This document shows, in pieces, positions 1 to 10,258 of a DNA stretch of 62,589 nucleotides. The stretch covers positions 1-62,589 of the forward strand of contig NZ_WNHB01000021.1 in NCBI RefSeq assembly GCF_009718825.1, given 5' to 3'. The position numbers and the translations under genes are program-made. Under the pieces are notes generated by a model, which was given only the letters and a program-made list of their open reading frames with translations, made no database searches and was not told the origin of the DNA. Positions within the stretch are counted from its first letter, which is position 1. The number at the start of each line of letters is the position of its first letter. The DNA comes from Terrilactibacillus tamarindi. Its GTDB lineage: Bacteria; Bacillota; Bacilli; Bacillales; Sporolactobacillaceae.

Positions 1-2
1 TC

Positions 3-59
3 AAGATCAAACAAGGTCGATATTCGGAGGAAATGCGAGAAATTCTAAGAAAACATTAA
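3..59 (+). CDS. C-terminal tail of an upstream gene (partial)
   Basis: Frame 3 is open from the window edge to a TAA and reads KIKQGRYSEEMREILRKH, a charged helical tail typical of a real C-terminus. The gene for the next transporter starts about 20 bases later with its own ribosome site, so the two may share an operon. The tail is too short to assign a family. Confidence 0.4.
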   Translation, partial: KIKQGRYSEEMREILRKH

Positions 60-80
60 TTCTATAGAGGGAGGAATTTT

Positions 81-1364
81 TTGGGTTCTACAAATAAACA
101 AAAGCTTTTGCCAGTTGTCTCTTCGAGTATTATTGGTGCGACGATAGAGTGGTACGATTTCTTTTTGTATGGTGTGGTCGCAAGTCTTGCTTTAAACCAC
201 CTATATTTTCCTAATGATGATCCCTTTATTTCAACTCTACTCGCGTATGTGACTTTTGCTGTTGGATTTGTTGCGCGTCCAATTGGTGGTATCATTTTTG
301 GCCATTTCGGTGATAAAATAGGCCGGAAGAAGATGCTAATTTTAACTGTCATGATCATGGGAGGAAGTACATGTTTAATTGCCATACTACCAACCTATGA
401 TCAAATTGGTGTGTGGGCACCTATTATTTTATTATTGCTTCGCATTGTTCAAGGGATTGGTCTTGGCGGAGAATGGGGCGGCGCTGTTCTAATGGCTTAT
501 GAATATGCACCAAAGGAGAAACGAGGATTTTATGCAAGTTTACCCCAAATCGGTTTATCTCTAGGTCTCCTTTTAGCTTCAGGTGCCGTTGGGTTATTAA
601 CAGCGAATTTAACAGATGCACAGTTTTTATCATGGGGTTGGCGTGTTGCTTTTGGTGCTAGTGTCTTGTTGCTTATTTTAGGATTATGGATGAGAATAGC
701 TGTGCAGGAAACGCCTGAATTTGAAAAAGTGAAAAGCAGTCATACAGAATCTCGTCTACCATTTATAGATATGTGGAAGGACGGAAAAGCCAAGAAAGTC
801 ATTGCAGGTATGGGTGCACGTTATATTGATGGCGTCTTTTTTAATGTCATGGGTGTCTTTTCCATAAGCTATTTAACGAAAGATTTATATGTTTCAAATA
901 CGATAGCTACACTTGGTGTTTCTGTAGCAGCCTTTATTATGTGTTTTTTTATACCTTATTTTGGTTATCTATCAGATCGAATTGGTAGAATACGAGTTTA
1001 TTTTTGGGGAAGTTTAATTGTTGGTTTATCCGCTATCCCGGCCTTTTATTTGATGCATATCTCGGGAGGCAGTACATGGATTATATGGTTATCCATTATT
1101 ATTCCATTCGGTATTTTTTATGCCCTCGTGTATGGCCCAGAGGCCGCATTATTTGCTGAGCTATTTGATTCAAGAGTCAGATACACAGGTGTCTCTGTTG
1201 TTTATCAGTTATCGGGAATTTTTGCCAGTGGGATTACGCCAATTATTGCCGCAACCTTAATTGAAGTAGGTGGAGGTTCACCATTACTACTCACATTATA
1301 CGTATTATTTGCAGGGTTAGTGAGTGCAACGTCTGTCTGGTGGATTGGGAAACTTAATAAGTGA
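81..1364 (+). CDS. MFS metabolite:H+ symporter (MHS family)
   Basis: A 427-residue, 12-helix transporter of the major facilitator superfamily that would bring an organic acid or betaine-like solute across the membrane with protons. The MFS loop 2-3 signature GHFGDKIGRKK lies at residues 74-84, and an acidic-aromatic EWYDFFLYG stretch in helix 1 is typical of the MHS subfamily (shikimate, proline/betaine and dicarboxylate carriers). The start is TTG, chosen because GAGGGAGG lies about 8 bases upstream and no ATG fits. It may be the last gene of an operon whose previous member ends at base 59. The substrate cannot be told from sequence. Confidence 0.85.
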   Translation: MGSTNKQKLLPVVSSSIIGATIEWYDFFLYGVVASLALNHLYFPNDDPFISTLLAYVTFAVGFVARPIGGIIFGHFGDKIGRKKMLILTVMIMGGSTCLIAILPTYDQIGVWAPIILLLLRIVQGIGLGGEWGGAVLMAYEYAPKEKRGFYASLPQIGLSLGLLLASGAVGLLTANLTDAQFLSWGWRVAFGASVLLLILGLWMRIAVQETPEFEKVKSSHTESRLPFIDMWKDGKAKKVIAGMGARYIDGVFFNVMGVFSISYLTKDLYVSNTIATLGVSVAAFIMCFFIPYFGYLSDRIGRIRVYFWGSLIVGLSAIPAFYLMHISGGSTWIIWLSIIIPFGIFYALVYGPEAALFAELFDSRVRYTGVSVVYQLSGIFASGITPIIAATLIEVGGGSPLLLTLYVLFAGLVSATSVWWIGKLNK

Positions 1365-1432
1365 TGAGCCTATCACACTAAGTTCCACGATCCCCTGTCC
1401 GCTCCAATTTTATCTTAAATCTTAGATTAGTT

Positions 1433-1472
1433 GCAAAAAGCCGTCAGTGTTCCAGCACTGACGACTTTATTA
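1433..1472 (+). terminator. Intrinsic terminator after the MFS gene
   Basis: Eight-bp arms CGTCAGTG and CACTGACG at 1442-1463 with a 6-base loop, followed by a T-rich stretch. Confidence 0.75.
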
Positions 1473-1796
1473 TACGCCTATTTTTGTAAAATTGAATACC
1501 TATCTGTATCAATTTTACAATTTGTTGAAGGATATCGAGTATTATGAACGTACTTCATAACGTAATACGCCTCTCTTAATGCCCTTCATTTTATTATGTT
1601 TTGAAAACGCATCTGCAGGGAAAAGTTTCATTGTTATTACTAGACTGACTATTGCCAAAACATCGAAAAAGTATTATTATAAACTTACTCGATATTCACA
1701 ATATTATTATAAACATTTGTTATGCTGAGAATAGAGAAGAGAAAAAAATAGAAAACGGAAACAGAGGCCGTAAAAAACTATAGGAGGCAGAAGGAA
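1473..1796. other. Intergenic region with a tandem direct repeat
   Basis: No gene seen. The 13-mer TATTATTATAAAC occurs twice in direct orientation, at 1672-1684 and 1702-1714, exactly 30 bases apart, about 80-125 bases before the small fbpB-like gene. The spacing of about three helical turns suits an operator, but the repeat does not match the Fur box consensus well. Confidence 0.4.
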
Positions 1797-1919
1797 ATGA
1801 AGAGAAAGAAGACTTTTAGAGAGTTAATAAATCAAAATAAGGTAGAAATTTTAAAAGACAAATCAAGTTTAGAAAAAATAGAGAAAAAAATTGATAATAA
1901 GTATCTTCTTCGTTCTTAA
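1797..1919 (+). CDS. fbpB: FbpB-like Fur-regulated basic small protein
   Basis: A 40-residue basic peptide starting MKRKKTFRELINQNK and containing an LEKIEKKID segment. This matches the pattern of the Bacillus FbpB family, small basic proteins thought to act as RNA chaperones with the iron-sparing sRNA FsrA. TAGGAGG at 1781-1787 is followed by ATG at 1797. It is a stand-alone gene ended by a strong hairpin. The symbol is by resemblance. A generic small basic protein remains possible. Confidence 0.65.
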   Translation: MKRKKTFRELINQNKVEILKDKSSLEKIEKKIDNKYLLRS

Positions 1920-1963
1920 GAGTGTCAGAACATCACTAAACACCGTGTCAAACGAGGTTAATA

Positions 1964-2014
1964 GAAAAGCACAGAAAAAGTCTACATTCTGACTTTTATC
2001 TGTGCTTTTCGTTT
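1964..2014. terminator. Bidirectional terminator
   Basis: Perfect arms AAAAGCACAG (1965-1974) and CTGTGCTTTT (2000-2009) lie between the converging fbpB-like and LCP genes and have A/T runs on both sides. Confidence 0.8.
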
Positions 2015-2116
2015 ATGTTAAATAATAGACATAGACTCTGCCAATCATTTTGGGTTTTTACATATATGATGATTAGTAAAAGTTCTCACAACTACTTTGG
2101 GGGCTTTGTTTATTCC

Positions 2117-3133
2117 TTAATTTGAAAAATATTTCTTAACGGTGTATTTAAGCTGTTGATCATCAAGAATGACCTGACTATTGTTAGCCTTCAGGATATC
2201 ATCATACATGGTTTTGCCCGTGCCTTTAACTTGGCGATATTTGACCTGTTCTTCTGGGTGAAAGTCGTTTTTAACGCCTAATCCGATGCTGACCATGTCC
2301 TCATTGGTCATGTTTGTTGCAATCAGAAACTTAGACATTGAGCGGGATAGGGCTGGAAGTTTCGTGATATTAGAAGGTTGCATCACTTTTTTGGCTATAC
2401 CGATGAGTGCCGCTTGTTGTAATTGCTGTCTCCCATAGTCCGTTCCAGGAAGAGAATAGCGTTCATGTACAAGTTCTGTGACCATTTTTCCATTAACTGA
2501 ATGAGTTCCAGCTTCAAATGTTTTGCCTTGATTCTCTTTATACCATGGATGTGTCAAAGTGACTTTAAATGGAAGGTTCATGTCAATCCCGCCTAGAACA
2601 TTGACCATATCCTGTAATCCCCAATAATTTGTCTCAGCGTAATAGTGAATTGGAACACCAGTTAGATTCGAGACGGCTTTGACCGCATCAACAATGCCTT
2701 GTTTTGTTCCTTTTTTAGCTTGTGAAATATATTGCACGCTTGTGAGCTTTGTATATCCATAGTCTGATTTCACTCGTGTATCTCTTGGGATGCTCATCAT
2801 GTTGTAAGTATGGTTGTTAAGGTTAGCATGAATGAGAACCATTGAATCGGTATGGCCTAATGAACTTCCTTTTCGAGCATCAGAGCCAATAAGAAGAACG
2901 TTGAAGACACCTGCTTTTTCTTTATAATGGCTTAACTGGCTATTGTTACTACTGCTTCCTTTCGATGGTTCCCCAATCGGTTTTAGATCACTAAAATGAT
3001 TGGTTGGTTTGAGTTTGTTGTATTCATAGAATCCGAAGGCAGTTCCTCCAATTAGTAATACAACAAGGGTTAATAGTGTATAGCGTAGTATTTTATGACG
3101 TTTTTTTCTAACTTTCTTTTGTTTGTTACTCAT
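2117..3133 (-). CDS. LytR-CpsA-Psr (LCP) family protein
   Basis: A 338-residue membrane-anchored LCP protein. This family transfers undecaprenyl-linked glycopolymers such as teichoic acid to peptidoglycan outside the cell. A basic cytoplasmic tail is followed by one membrane helix at about residues 15-35, then the LCP domain with FNVLLIGSDAR and the SIPRDTRV motif, whose Asp and Arg bind the pyrophosphate lipid. The start was moved to the internal ATG at 3131-3133 because AAAGGAG lies directly upstream. A second LCP gene lies at 57.3-58.2 kb. The gene is monocistronic. Confidence 0.88.
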   Translation of the reverse strand: MSNKQKKVRKKRHKILRYTLLTLVVLLIGGTAFGFYEYNKLKPTNHFSDLKPIGEPSKGSSSNNSQLSHYKEKAGVFNVLLIGSDARKGSSLGHTDSMVLIHANLNNHTYNMMSIPRDTRVKSDYGYTKLTSVQYISQAKKGTKQGIVDAVKAVSNLTGVPIHYYAETNYWGLQDMVNVLGGIDMNLPFKVTLTHPWYKENQGKTFEAGTHSVNGKMVTELVHERYSLPGTDYGRQQLQQAALIGIAKKVMQPSNITKLPALSRSMSKFLIATNMTNEDMVSIGLGVKNDFHPEEQVKYRQVKGTGKTMYDDILKANNSQVILDDQQLKYTVKKYFSN

Positions 3134-4346
<1,213 letters not shown>

Positions 4347-4378
4347 GCTGTCATAAAAAGGTGCTATAAGTGAAAACA

Positions 4379-4424
4379 AGAGATAAACCTTAACGCGTTC
4401 TACGTAGGGTTTATCTCTTTTTAG
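4379..4424 (+). terminator. Intrinsic terminator after butA
   Basis: Eleven-bp arms AGAGATAAACC and GGTTTATCTCT, followed by a T run. Confidence 0.85.
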
Positions 4425-4591
4425 TGTAAAGGAGTGAAAATGAAAAACAAGTCATCCTTTATACAAAGAGACTCCCTAAGTTTAAGACACTTGACCCCAC
4501 TACATATATAAGAAAAGCTTCAAAATGTTATAATCGATATGAAAACCAATCATACATAAATAGAAAACAACACATAAAAGGTGGAACATAC

Positions 4592-5479
4592 ATGGTTAAA
4601 ATTTCGGTAGTGGGAAGTGCATCAATGGATTTAGTGGTGACATCACCAAAAAGACCCAAGGCGGGTGAGACGGTCATTGGTCATTCTTTTTCAACTGTTC
4701 CTGGTGGAAAAGGGGCTAACCAAGCCGTTGCAGCAGCGAGACTTGGCGCGGAAGTGAGCTTCGTTAGTTGTATAGGAGACGATGATTACGGTCAAAGAAT
4801 AAGGGAAAACTTTTGGGAAAATGGGGTGTCGACAACCTATGTGGAGACAGCGGTGAATGCTCATTCGGGTACGGCACACATCATTTTAGCAGAAGAGGAT
4901 AACAGCATCATTGTCGTAAAAGGTGCCAATGATTTAGTTTCACCCAAGCTTATTAAGAAAGCAGAAGATGTCTTGAAACAGGCTGATCTTGTCTTGATCC
5001 AACAAGAAATTCCAGAGGAAACCGTGGAATATGTAGTGGAATTTTGTTTTAATAACCATATTGACGTCCTGCTTAATCCAGCCCCAGCTAGAAAACTTAA
5101 CTCTAATATTATATCAAAAGTGACCTATTTGACACCCAATGAATCAGAATTTGAACTGTTATTTGGAGGACAACGAAAGAGTGAAGTACTTAAGCAATAC
5201 GCCAATAGATTAATTGTGACCGAAGGAAAAAATGGAGTTCGTTTTCATAATAGCCTAGAAGAAGTTGTTATTCCATCTTATCAAGTCGAAATGATAGATA
5301 CGACAGGAGCGGGGGACACATTTAATGCGGCCTTTGCCGTAGCTAAAGCGGAGGGAAAAAGTCTCGTTGATAGTCTACAATTCGCCAATTGTGCCGCATC
5401 ACTTTCGATTACGAAGTTCGGTGCTCAAGGCGGCATGCCAAATCGAGATGACGTGGATAGAATATTAAAGTCTAACTAA
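4592..5479 (+). CDS. rbsK: Ribokinase (PfkB family)
   Basis: A 295-residue cytosolic sugar kinase that would phosphorylate D-ribose to ribose-5-phosphate. The substrate motif GGKGANQ is at residues 38-44. The ATP/catalytic motif DTTGAGDTF is at 236-244, with Asp242 the expected base. AGGTGG lies 8 bases before the ATG, and a TATAAT box is seen at 4529-4534. There is no rbs transporter or rbsR beside it, so ribose may come from nucleoside breakdown, or the true substrate may be another pentose. Confidence 0.85.
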   Translation: MVKISVVGSASMDLVVTSPKRPKAGETVIGHSFSTVPGGKGANQAVAAARLGAEVSFVSCIGDDDYGQRIRENFWENGVSTTYVETAVNAHSGTAHIILAEEDNSIIVVKGANDLVSPKLIKKAEDVLKQADLVLIQQEIPEETVEYVVEFCFNNHIDVLLNPAPARKLNSNIISKVTYLTPNESEFELLFGGQRKSEVLKQYANRLIVTEGKNGVRFHNSLEEVVIPSYQVEMIDTTGAGDTFNAAFAVAKAEGKSLVDSLQFANCAASLSITKFGAQGGMPNRDDVDRILKSN

Positions 5480-5929
5480 AAGTATAACATTGGAAATTAT
5501 AAATTCATGATTATACCGACTTTATTAAATTTTTAAATAGAGTCTTAAGAATAATTTAAGAAATGTAAGCTTAGAGTTTACAGTAGAGAATGAAATCCTT
5601 TTGTCCCAATACAGCGGCACCGCAAGTCCGCAGCACCCTCGACTAAGACGAATCATGTTGTTGCTCCAGATCATAAACTTGATAACTTATAGCTTAGACA
5701 TTCATTTGTTATCCAGTGAGTTTAACCTCTAGATGTGGCAAGATTTCCGATGGGTGAATATGGAATCCTGTGTCCTTTACATCAAGCTCCTATTCATACT
5801 AGGAAACATTAGGATATGTATTCGTTCTTCAATCAAGCGAATAATGTCGATTTTTACATTTGCTTGAAGTAACAAATAAAGGACGCTCGTTCTTACGGTC
5901 TTACCGATTTCTGTTAAAGTAGGCACCGC
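5480..5929. other. Intergenic region between ribokinase and bioY genes
   Basis: About 450 bases without a convincing gene. A 49-codon minus-strand frame (5777-5926) follows the bioY stop directly but has no ribosome site and no recognised family. It may be a decayed remnant. Confidence 0.4.
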
Positions 5930-6496
5930 TTATTGAACATTCACTTCTTTATTTTTCACAAATTGAACAATCCGTGGCTTTACTTGGTAAATGATCAAGG
6001 AACATAGAGCACACAATACCAAGTCACCTGGTACTGGCAATAAAAAACCATATAGAAGGGTATGGTAGATCGAAATAGGTGTTTGGAGAAACCATTTCAT
6101 TGATTCATACAGCCAAACACAGCCAAATAGGTAAACTGTGATGAGGGAAGCAAAATTAGCTAAAAAAATAGACCTGATAGAAGAAAGGCGAAATCGTTCG
6201 ATCAACCAGCCATTGACGTAGGCTCCGAGGACGTAGCCAATTAAGTAGCCAAAGGTCGGTTTAAATACATAACCAAGACCTCCTCCATCTGTAAACACCG
6301 GAACACCGATCAGACCAATTAACACATAACACAGTTGACTTAAAAAGCCGAGACGCGGTCCGAGTAGGGCCCCTGCCAAATAGACTGCCAGAATTTGAAG
6401 TGTAAATGGGATGTAGGGAATAGGAATTTTAATAAATGCACCAACGGCAGTTAATGCTGCAAAGAGGGCCACATAAGAAATTGTTTTTGCTTTCAC
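5930..6496 (-). CDS. bioY: Biotin transporter BioY (ECF S component)
   Basis: A 188-residue membrane protein with about six helices, the biotin-binding S component of an energy-coupling factor transporter. Family features include an early GAFIKIPIPYIPFTLQ segment, a GALLGPRLGFLSQLCYVLIG region and a GYVLGAYVNGWL helix. The start is GTG, with AGGAGG 8 bases upstream. The EcfA/EcfT module is not in the window, as usual for solitary bioY. A BirA-type operator lies about 70 bases upstream, which fits repression when biotin is plentiful. Confidence 0.92.
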   Translation of the reverse strand: MKAKTISYVALFAALTAVGAFIKIPIPYIPFTLQILAVYLAGALLGPRLGFLSQLCYVLIGLIGVPVFTDGGGLGYVFKPTFGYLIGYVLGAYVNGWLIERFRLSSIRSIFLANFASLITVYLFGCVWLYESMKWFLQTPISIYHTLLYGFLLPVPGDLVLCALCSLIIYQVKPRIVQFVKNKEVNVQ

Positions 6497-6567
6497 TTGT
6501 TAATCCTCCTGAACTTTGAAAATTTTTAAAAACAACACTACTACATTGTGCCTTATTTTCTTCTTTT

Positions 6568-6598
6568 GTGTCAACATAAACTATTTTCTGGTTAACAT
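6568..6598 (-). promoter_or_regulatory. BirA operator candidate for bioY
   Basis: Half-sites GTGTCAACA and GGTTAACAT are separated by 13 bases and resemble the Firmicute BirA operator TTGTTAACC...GGTTAACAA. The right half matches at 8 of 9 positions and the left at 6 of 9. It lies upstream of bioY, where such sites are known. Confidence 0.6.
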
Positions 6599-6737
6599 AT
6601 AAGTCGGTTTGATGTCTCGGCTTTAATTTTAATGTGAGATAGGACTACTAGAGTTTAGTGACTATCACAAGGGAGGCTAAATTATATCCGCCGTCTTTAT
6701 TTGCAGTCGCTAGGGCTAACCGCCATACGTAGTAGAA

Positions 6738-6772
6738 AATGAAAATCACCTGAATGATTTCTTCAGGTGACT
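6738..6772 (-). terminator. Terminator of the metallophosphoesterase gene
   Basis: Arms TCACCTGA (6746-6753) and TCAGGTGA (6763-6770), with a T-rich tail when read on the minus strand. Confidence 0.7.
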
Positions 6773-7638
6773 TAGATAGCTTTCGTTGCTTTTTTTGTTT
6801 TAGATAAAGCAGAAGAGAGTTTGAGATGGTGAATTGTAATTTCTGGACGGCTCCCAAAACGAACATTGACACCGGATTGTCCTAGTCCTTCATTTATATA
6901 AAAGAACTTCCCGTAATGTTTATGCAAACCTTTTATCATGCGCATTCTAACAAGCTTGCCCATCGTGACGAGATGATATGGTTTTGGCCAATGGATTTGA
7001 CCGCCATGAAAATGACCGGAAAGTAAATAGTCGTAAGGGAAATCTTTCATTTCGAGTACAAGATTAGGATCATGAGTAAGCACGAGATTAAGCCCTTCTT
7101 TTAATCCCCCATATGACTTATCAATATCACTTCGATTTGTACTAAAATCATCAATTCCAATAATATTTAATAGTTTACCATTCACCATAATGACATGATT
7201 TTCATTTTGCATTGTTTTACAACCGTTTTCTTCTAATACTCGTTGAAGTTGAAGAAAATTTGGTTGTTTAAGCACATAGTCGTGATTTCCAAATACGGCG
7301 TATATTCCGTATCTTGGATTCAATTTATTTAAAATAGCTAGATAAGGAATTAGTTTAGGAATACTTCGTTTTTTATCTAAAAAGTCACCCGTCAAGGCAA
7401 TTAAGTCAATGGATTCATCTTTCAGACGTTCGTAAAGATGGTCAGGTGTGATAGATATCCTTTCAAGATGGATATCAGACAAGTGCAAAATCCGAAGGGG
7501 ATCTCCCATAGAATCTTCAGAAGGCCTCGATGCATCTATTGAGACATGGTTGATAACCACGTGTTGTGTATTTTTATAACCTTTAATAAAAACAATGAAT
7601 AAACCAACAATAAAAACCATTGAGATCCACATATACAA
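6772..7638 (-). CDS. Membrane-anchored metallophosphoesterase (YkuE/YpbG type)
   Basis: A 288-residue binuclear metal phosphoesterase tethered by an N-terminal helix (residues 4-19). The metal motifs appear in order: SDIH (Asp55, His57), TGD (84-85), GNHD (117-120) and SGHFHGGQ near residue 208. Related Bacillus and enterobacterial proteins act at the membrane surface on phospholipid-linked or UDP-sugar substrates, but the substrate here is unknown. The start is TTG, because GGAGG is 8 bases from it and 14 from the ATG two codons later. Confidence 0.82.
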   Translation of the reverse strand: MYMWISMVFIVGLFIVFIKGYKNTQHVVINHVSIDASRPSEDSMGDPLRILHLSDIHLERISITPDHLYERLKDESIDLIALTGDFLDKKRSIPKLIPYLAILNKLNPRYGIYAVFGNHDYVLKQPNFLQLQRVLEENGCKTMQNENHVIMVNGKLLNIIGIDDFSTNRSDIDKSYGGLKEGLNLVLTHDPNLVLEMKDFPYDYLLSGHFHGGQIHWPKPYHLVTMGKLVRMRMIKGLHKHYGKFFYINEGLGQSGVNVRFGSRPEITIHHLKLSSALSKTKKATKAI

Positions 7639-7886
7639 AATTATCGCCTCCTTATTTACAATTATAGGTAAACAGAAAGGAAATTGGCACCTGTAATTAA
7701 TGGAAATAACTTATGTATCCGTATTACTATATATGTTAAATTAGCATCTATCCCCATTTTCTTGTCTATTGTGAATGGCCATTAAGTATACAACTTACAT
7801 TAATAAAAGATATGAATACTATTAAAAGTTGGTACTAACGTAAGGATAAATATATAATAATATATATTTAAATAAAGGAGAATGCT

Positions 7887-8588
7887 ATGCCAACTTATTT
7901 ACTGTATGAGAAAATTGCAATGTATTTGGAAAAAGGAATAAGTAGTGGGAAATATGGTTTAGGTGAAAAGCTTCCTTCTGAAAGAGAGTTATCAAAACAG
8001 TATGATGTTAGTAGAAATGTCATTCGGGAAGCAGTGAAGTTATTAAAGGAAAAAGGTCTCATAAAAGTTATACAAGGAAAGGGGAGTTATGTGACACAAA
8101 GTCAAAGTATGGATTTGCTATCTAATATTAAAAAAATTATGAAACATAAGAATGGTAAATTACGCGATATCGTTGAGATAAGAGAATTACTTGAACAAAA
8201 AATCGTTGAATTGGCAGTTGATCGTGCAACAGAAAAACAAATTATAGAATTAGAATCTATTGTTGAACAAATGAGTCTTGCAATAGAAAATTCAAGAAGA
8301 TTAACTGAGTTGGATCTTCTGTTCCATATTACATTAGCGAAATGTACACATAATCCTCTTTTTCTAGAACTCATGAATTCTATTTCAGTTCTCCTTAATG
8401 AGTCAATTTATCTATTAATGAATATGTTTCCCGAGACAAATGAAAATGTTATTGAACAGCATACACAAATAGTAAAGGCTATAAAGAGTGGCAATAAACA
8501 TCTAGTCATAAAATTAATAAATAATCATTTAATTTTAGTTAGAAAAGAGTTGGAAAAAGTCTCATTTATTTCGAATGATGACTTATAA
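7887..8588 (+). CDS. GntR/FadR-family transcription regulator with FCD domain
   Basis: A 233-residue regulator. The N-terminal winged helix at about residues 10-75 contains the family motif LPSERELSKQYDVSRNVIRE. An all-helical FCD ligand domain fills residues 90-220, with histidines spaced for a metal or carboxylate pocket. AAAGGAG is 5 bases before the ATG. It lies directly upstream of, and in line with, an aminotransferase and an amino-acid ABC importer. The natural inference is that it controls them in response to the imported amine or amino acid. Confidence 0.85.
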   Translation: MPTYLLYEKIAMYLEKGISSGKYGLGEKLPSERELSKQYDVSRNVIREAVKLLKEKGLIKVIQGKGSYVTQSQSMDLLSNIKKIMKHKNGKLRDIVEIRELLEQKIVELAVDRATEKQIIELESIVEQMSLAIENSRRLTELDLLFHITLAKCTHNPLFLELMNSISVLLNESIYLLMNMFPETNENVIEQHTQIVKAIKSGNKHLVIKLINNHLILVRKELEKVSFISNDDL

Positions 8589-8769
8589 ATAAATAACCGA
8601 AAAAAATATCATAAATATTTCGAAAATATATTGAATTTAAATAATTAAATCGCTATAATTTAATGACAAAGAGATAAAGTTTAACTGGTAGTACCGGTTA
8701 ACCCTATTGTATTTCCATTATTAAAACCTATTCAACCTTGAGTAAAATTGAATGTTGGGAGAGATCAGC

Positions 8770-10053
8770 ATGTCAACAAAAAGTATGTATGAAAGAGCAA
8801 GCGAGTTACTTCCACCGGTCGCAAATCGTGTGACGAAATTAGGAATTGTAAAAGGTGAAGGGGCCTATTTATGGGATGAAAATGGTAAGAAATATCTTGA
8901 TTTTGGAAGTGGTATAGGGGTTACTAATGTTGGACATAACCATCCTTATGTCATTGAAAAAGCGAAAGAACAAATGGATTCATTAGTTCATGGTTGTCAC
9001 AATGTCGTTTATTATCCGTCATACTTAGATTTAGCAGAAAAAATAGTTCATTTAATGGATGGAGATTACAAAGTATATTTTTCTAACAGTGGGGCAGAAG
9101 CGGTTGAAGGAACTATTAAACTAGCAAAACGTGTTTCTAACAGACCTGGTATCATTTCTTTTAAAAGGAGTTTTCATGGAAGAACAATGGGAGCCACTTC
9201 AATTACTGCTTCAAATTCTCATTATCGAAAACAGTATGAAGGATTAATGCCGAGTGTATATTATGCTGAATATCCATATACATTTAGATCAAATTTATCA
9301 GAAGAGGATGAGACGAATCGGTGTATAACCTATCTAAATGAGATATTTAATTATTTAATCGCACCTGATCAAGTTGCAGCTATTATTATGGAACCTGTTC
9401 AAGGCGAGGGAGGTTATATTGTTCCACCCAAATCTTTTGTAACCCAACTTCGAGACATTTGTGATCAACATGGTATCTTCTTGATCTTTGATGAGGTACA
9501 AACAGGATTTGGAAGAACTGGTAGGATGTTTGCTTGGGAACATTTTGGAGTGAAACCAGATATTTTTTCCGTAGCAAAAGGTATTGCAAATGGCTTTCCG
9601 CTCAGTGCAGTGATCGCAAAGAAGGATATTATGGACCAATGGCCAGCTGGAGCACATGGAGGAACGTTTGGTGGTAATCCAGTGGCGTGTGCAGCTTCTC
9701 TTGCAGTTATAGAGCTATTAGAGAGTGGACTCATTAAGAATGCTGAAGAGATGGGTCAGTATTTTATGGAACGATTAAATGAATTAAAACGGTCATTCCC
9801 CGTGGTAGCTGATGTTAGGGGACTTGGGCTGATGGTTGGGGTAGAATTTTTAAAAGATGATGGTACACCTGACTCGCAAATTGTTTCATTAATAAGAGAA
9901 TCAGCACTTGAGAAAGGTTTGCTTCTCCTTCCTTGTGGTGTTAATAAAAATGTGATTCGTTTTATTCCACCAACAATAATAACAAAGTCTGAGATAGATA
10001 CTTCAATTCAAATATTAACTGAATCATTAAAAACCGTGATTGAAAAAGTATGA
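8770..10053 (+). CDS. Class III PLP aminotransferase (4-aminobutyrate type)
   Basis: A 427-residue class III aminotransferase resembling GabT and related omega-amino-acid transaminases. Visible are the FHGRTMGA cofactor loop, EPVQGEGGY, FDEVQTGFGRTGR with the PLP-binding Asp, and the VAKGIANGFPL segment with the Schiff-base lysine. The start is ATG 8770, placed 7 bases after GGAGAG. The ATG at 8752 lacks a site. It sits between a GntR regulator and an amino-acid importer, so it probably catabolises the imported compound. GABA, beta-alanine and ornithine are all possible substrates. Confidence 0.85.
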   Translation: MSTKSMYERASELLPPVANRVTKLGIVKGEGAYLWDENGKKYLDFGSGIGVTNVGHNHPYVIEKAKEQMDSLVHGCHNVVYYPSYLDLAEKIVHLMDGDYKVYFSNSGAEAVEGTIKLAKRVSNRPGIISFKRSFHGRTMGATSITASNSHYRKQYEGLMPSVYYAEYPYTFRSNLSEEDETNRCITYLNEIFNYLIAPDQVAAIIMEPVQGEGGYIVPPKSFVTQLRDICDQHGIFLIFDEVQTGFGRTGRMFAWEHFGVKPDIFSVAKGIANGFPLSAVIAKKDIMDQWPAGAHGGTFGGNPVACAASLAVIELLESGLIKNAEEMGQYFMERLNELKRSFPVVADVRGLGLMVGVEFLKDDGTPDSQIVSLIRESALEKGLLLLPCGVNKNVIRFIPPTIITKSEIDTSIQILTESLKTVIEKV

Positions 10054-10258
10054 TGAGTATATATGTATGGATTTAAGTATTAAATTGTATGTTATCCGGT
10101 TGTTCCAATTGTAAAAAGACTCTGATCATTACATAACATATAGAACCACAGTTGGTATAACTAATTACTAGAAAACAATATCATTCTTAAAAGTCACCAA
10201 AGTAGAAACTTGAATTTAGAAATGAGAAATCAAAAAAATTGAATTTGGGGGATTATGT

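Noticed and set aside
62-385. Minus-strand open frame of 107 codons opposite the MFS gene
   Set aside because: Antisense shadow of a well-supported membrane protein gene. No ribosome site or family.
5777-5926. 49-codon minus-strand frame directly behind bioY
   Set aside because: No ribosome site and no recognised family. Mentioned only in the intergenic entry.
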